From: Thiocapsa sp.
Lineage (GTDB): Bacteria; Pseudomonadota; Gammaproteobacteria; Chromatiales; Chromatiaceae
Length of the DNA stretch: 64,000 nt
Reading direction: 5' to 3'
Assembly (NCBI RefSeq): GCF_022340925.1
Contig: NZ_JAJDNA010000003.1
Span: 1-64,000, forward strand
This document shows positions 63,222 to 64,000 of this stretch, piece after piece (the first letter of the stretch is position 1; each line of letters begins with the position of its first letter). The position numbers and the translations under genes are program-made. The notes under the pieces are model-generated. The model ran no database searches and was not told the DNA's origin. It was given only the letters and a program-made list of their open reading frames with translations.

Positions 63222-63653
63222 ATGACCGCACGCCCAGATGCACTCTTCGACATTACCGTGTTGATCGACGCGCTCCTCAATGAGCAGGAGTCGGACAACC
63301 CATCGAGCGCGATTCTCGCCCTCGCCGCCGAGCGGCGAGTCAAGGGCTATGTGTGCGCGGCGGCAATCGAGCCGCTTCACGACCAACTCGCACGGGATCG
63401 GGGCCGAGCCTATGCGAGGGCATCCCTCCAGCGGATCTGCGCGGTCCTGACCATCGCCCCGGTGGACGCCGCCGTGATCGACGCAGCCATCGCGCTCGGC
63501 TGGCCCGATCTCGATGATGCCCTGACATACCAGAGCGCCCGAATGATCGGACTCGAGCGCGTCATCACGCTTAACGCACCCGACTTTGCCGATGCGTCCT
63601 TGGCCGTGCAGGCGCCGGCGGAGTTCCTGCAGGCCTTGCCCACGCGGTATTGA
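63222..63653 (+). CDS. PIN-domain protein without visible antitoxin partner
   Basis: A 143-residue protein with the PIN layout of a metal-dependent RNase: D10 in LFDITVLIDALLN, E50 in AAIEPLH, the acidic motif WPDLDDAL (94-101) and D121 in TLNAPDF. PIN proteins are often VapC-type toxins paired with a small antitoxin gene just upstream. No such frame is visible in the 447 bases back to glgP, so it is an orphan or has another role. AGCAGGAG about eight bases before ATG 63222 is a good ribosome binding site. Confidence 0.8.
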   Translation: MTARPDALFDITVLIDALLNEQESDNPSSAILALAAERRVKGYVCAAAIEPLHDQLARDRGRAYARASLQRICAVLTIAPVDAAVIDAAIALGWPDLDDALTYQSARMIGLERVITLNAPDFADASLAVQAPAEFLQALPTRY

Positions 63654-63948
63654 GCCGATCTCGAGCCCCCGACAGGGATCCTCAGCCCACGCCGTCAGCC
63701 AGAATGCCGACGGACCTGCCGGGTTGGCGGTGCGCACCTAGGAGCCGTGACCGTCGAAATGCCTCGGGAGATCCCCAGGACCAGCGACGACGATCGCTGC
63801 AGGCTGAAGAGGGACGCACGGTCGACGCCCTACTCCGAGCACTCGCTGGCCGCACGCTCGCGGTCCAGCGTCACGCACGGGGCCGAACCCGCAGGCCGCT
63901 TCAACCTCTATACTCTCCGGCGATGCCCCGGCGATCCCAACCGATACC

Positions 63949-64000
63949 ATGCCCTGTTCAACCCTGGTTAGACAACGCCTGTTGCTCCTCTTCCTGGCAG
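63949..64000 (+). CDS. Possible start of a gene with signal peptide (cut by window end)
   Basis: ATG 63949 opens a frame to the window end reading MPCSTLVRQRLLLLFLA, which looks like the beginning of an export signal. The 295 bases before it hold no other convincing gene. Only 17 codons are visible, so the call is tentative; ATG 63923 in another frame is an alternative. Confidence 0.35.
   Translation, partial: MPCSTLVRQRLLLLFLA

Noticed and set aside
63747-63971. 74-codon frame with GTG start and AGGAG just upstream
   Set aside because: The spacing to GTG is too short, the product is Arg/Ser-rich with no structure I recognise, and it overlaps a better signal-peptide start at 63949.

Overview
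The window is high-GC gammaproteobacterial DNA. It most likely comes from a purple sulfur bacterium of the Chromatiaceae, close to Thiocapsa, Allochromatium or Thiocystis. Two signals support this. One is a secreted Gly/Tyr/Trp/Pro-rich protein of the sulfur-globule-envelope type (11277-11621). The other is a [NiFe] hydrogenase operon in the order small subunit - isp1 - isp2 - large subunit (50341-55196), the hynS-isp1-isp2-hynL layout known from Thiocapsa and relatives. The assignment is inference; no rRNA or tRNA gene is visible.

Layout. 1-4147: end of glgX, then gnd and zwf, then a small CPXCG protein. 4377-9342: an ABC ATPase, an ABC permease fused to a GldG-like domain, and a DUF4340 protein. 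9581-11104: a membrane protein fused to a spermidine-synthase-like domain. 11277-11621: the sulfur globule protein. 11787-18351 (minus): a three-gene unit of pentaheme membrane cytochrome with TPRs, FG-GAP/ASPIC-UnbV protein and periplasmic TPR protein; this is the best candidate for an undescribed system. 18478-21030 (minus): hom and alaC. 21354-24237 (minus): a DsbD-type reductase and a redoxin. 24404-27963: a DUF6279 lipoprotein and PBP1a. 28168-36507: an RND adaptor/permease pair and a second, adaptor-less RND permease with a 148-residue basic tail. 37224-43427: apbE, a lipoprotein, folP, a HugZ-like protein, a four-domain envelope protein and a GH100-like glycosidase. 43577-46602 (minus): the three transhydrogenase genes. 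46742-47560 (minus): ppsR. 48026-55196: hydrogenase genes. 55400-57457: pgl, a response regulator and small membrane proteins. 57735-62774: phosphoketolase and glycogen phosphorylase. 63222-63653: an orphan PIN protein. A new gene with a signal peptide may begin at 63949.

How the genes fit together. Glycogen breakdown (glgX, glgP), the oxidative pentose phosphate steps (zwf, pgl, gnd), phosphoketolase, the PEP synthase regulator PpsR, transhydrogenase and hydrogenase all lie within 64 kb. Together they could turn stored glycogen into acetyl-phosphate, reduced pyridine nucleotides and H2 in the dark, but this is inference from gene content.

Non-coding DNA. Several gaps carry palindromes. Four loci (15410, 39701, 47716, 62788) share related modules, which looks like a degenerate dispersed intergenic repeat. 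I saw no insertion sequence, prophage or CRISPR array.
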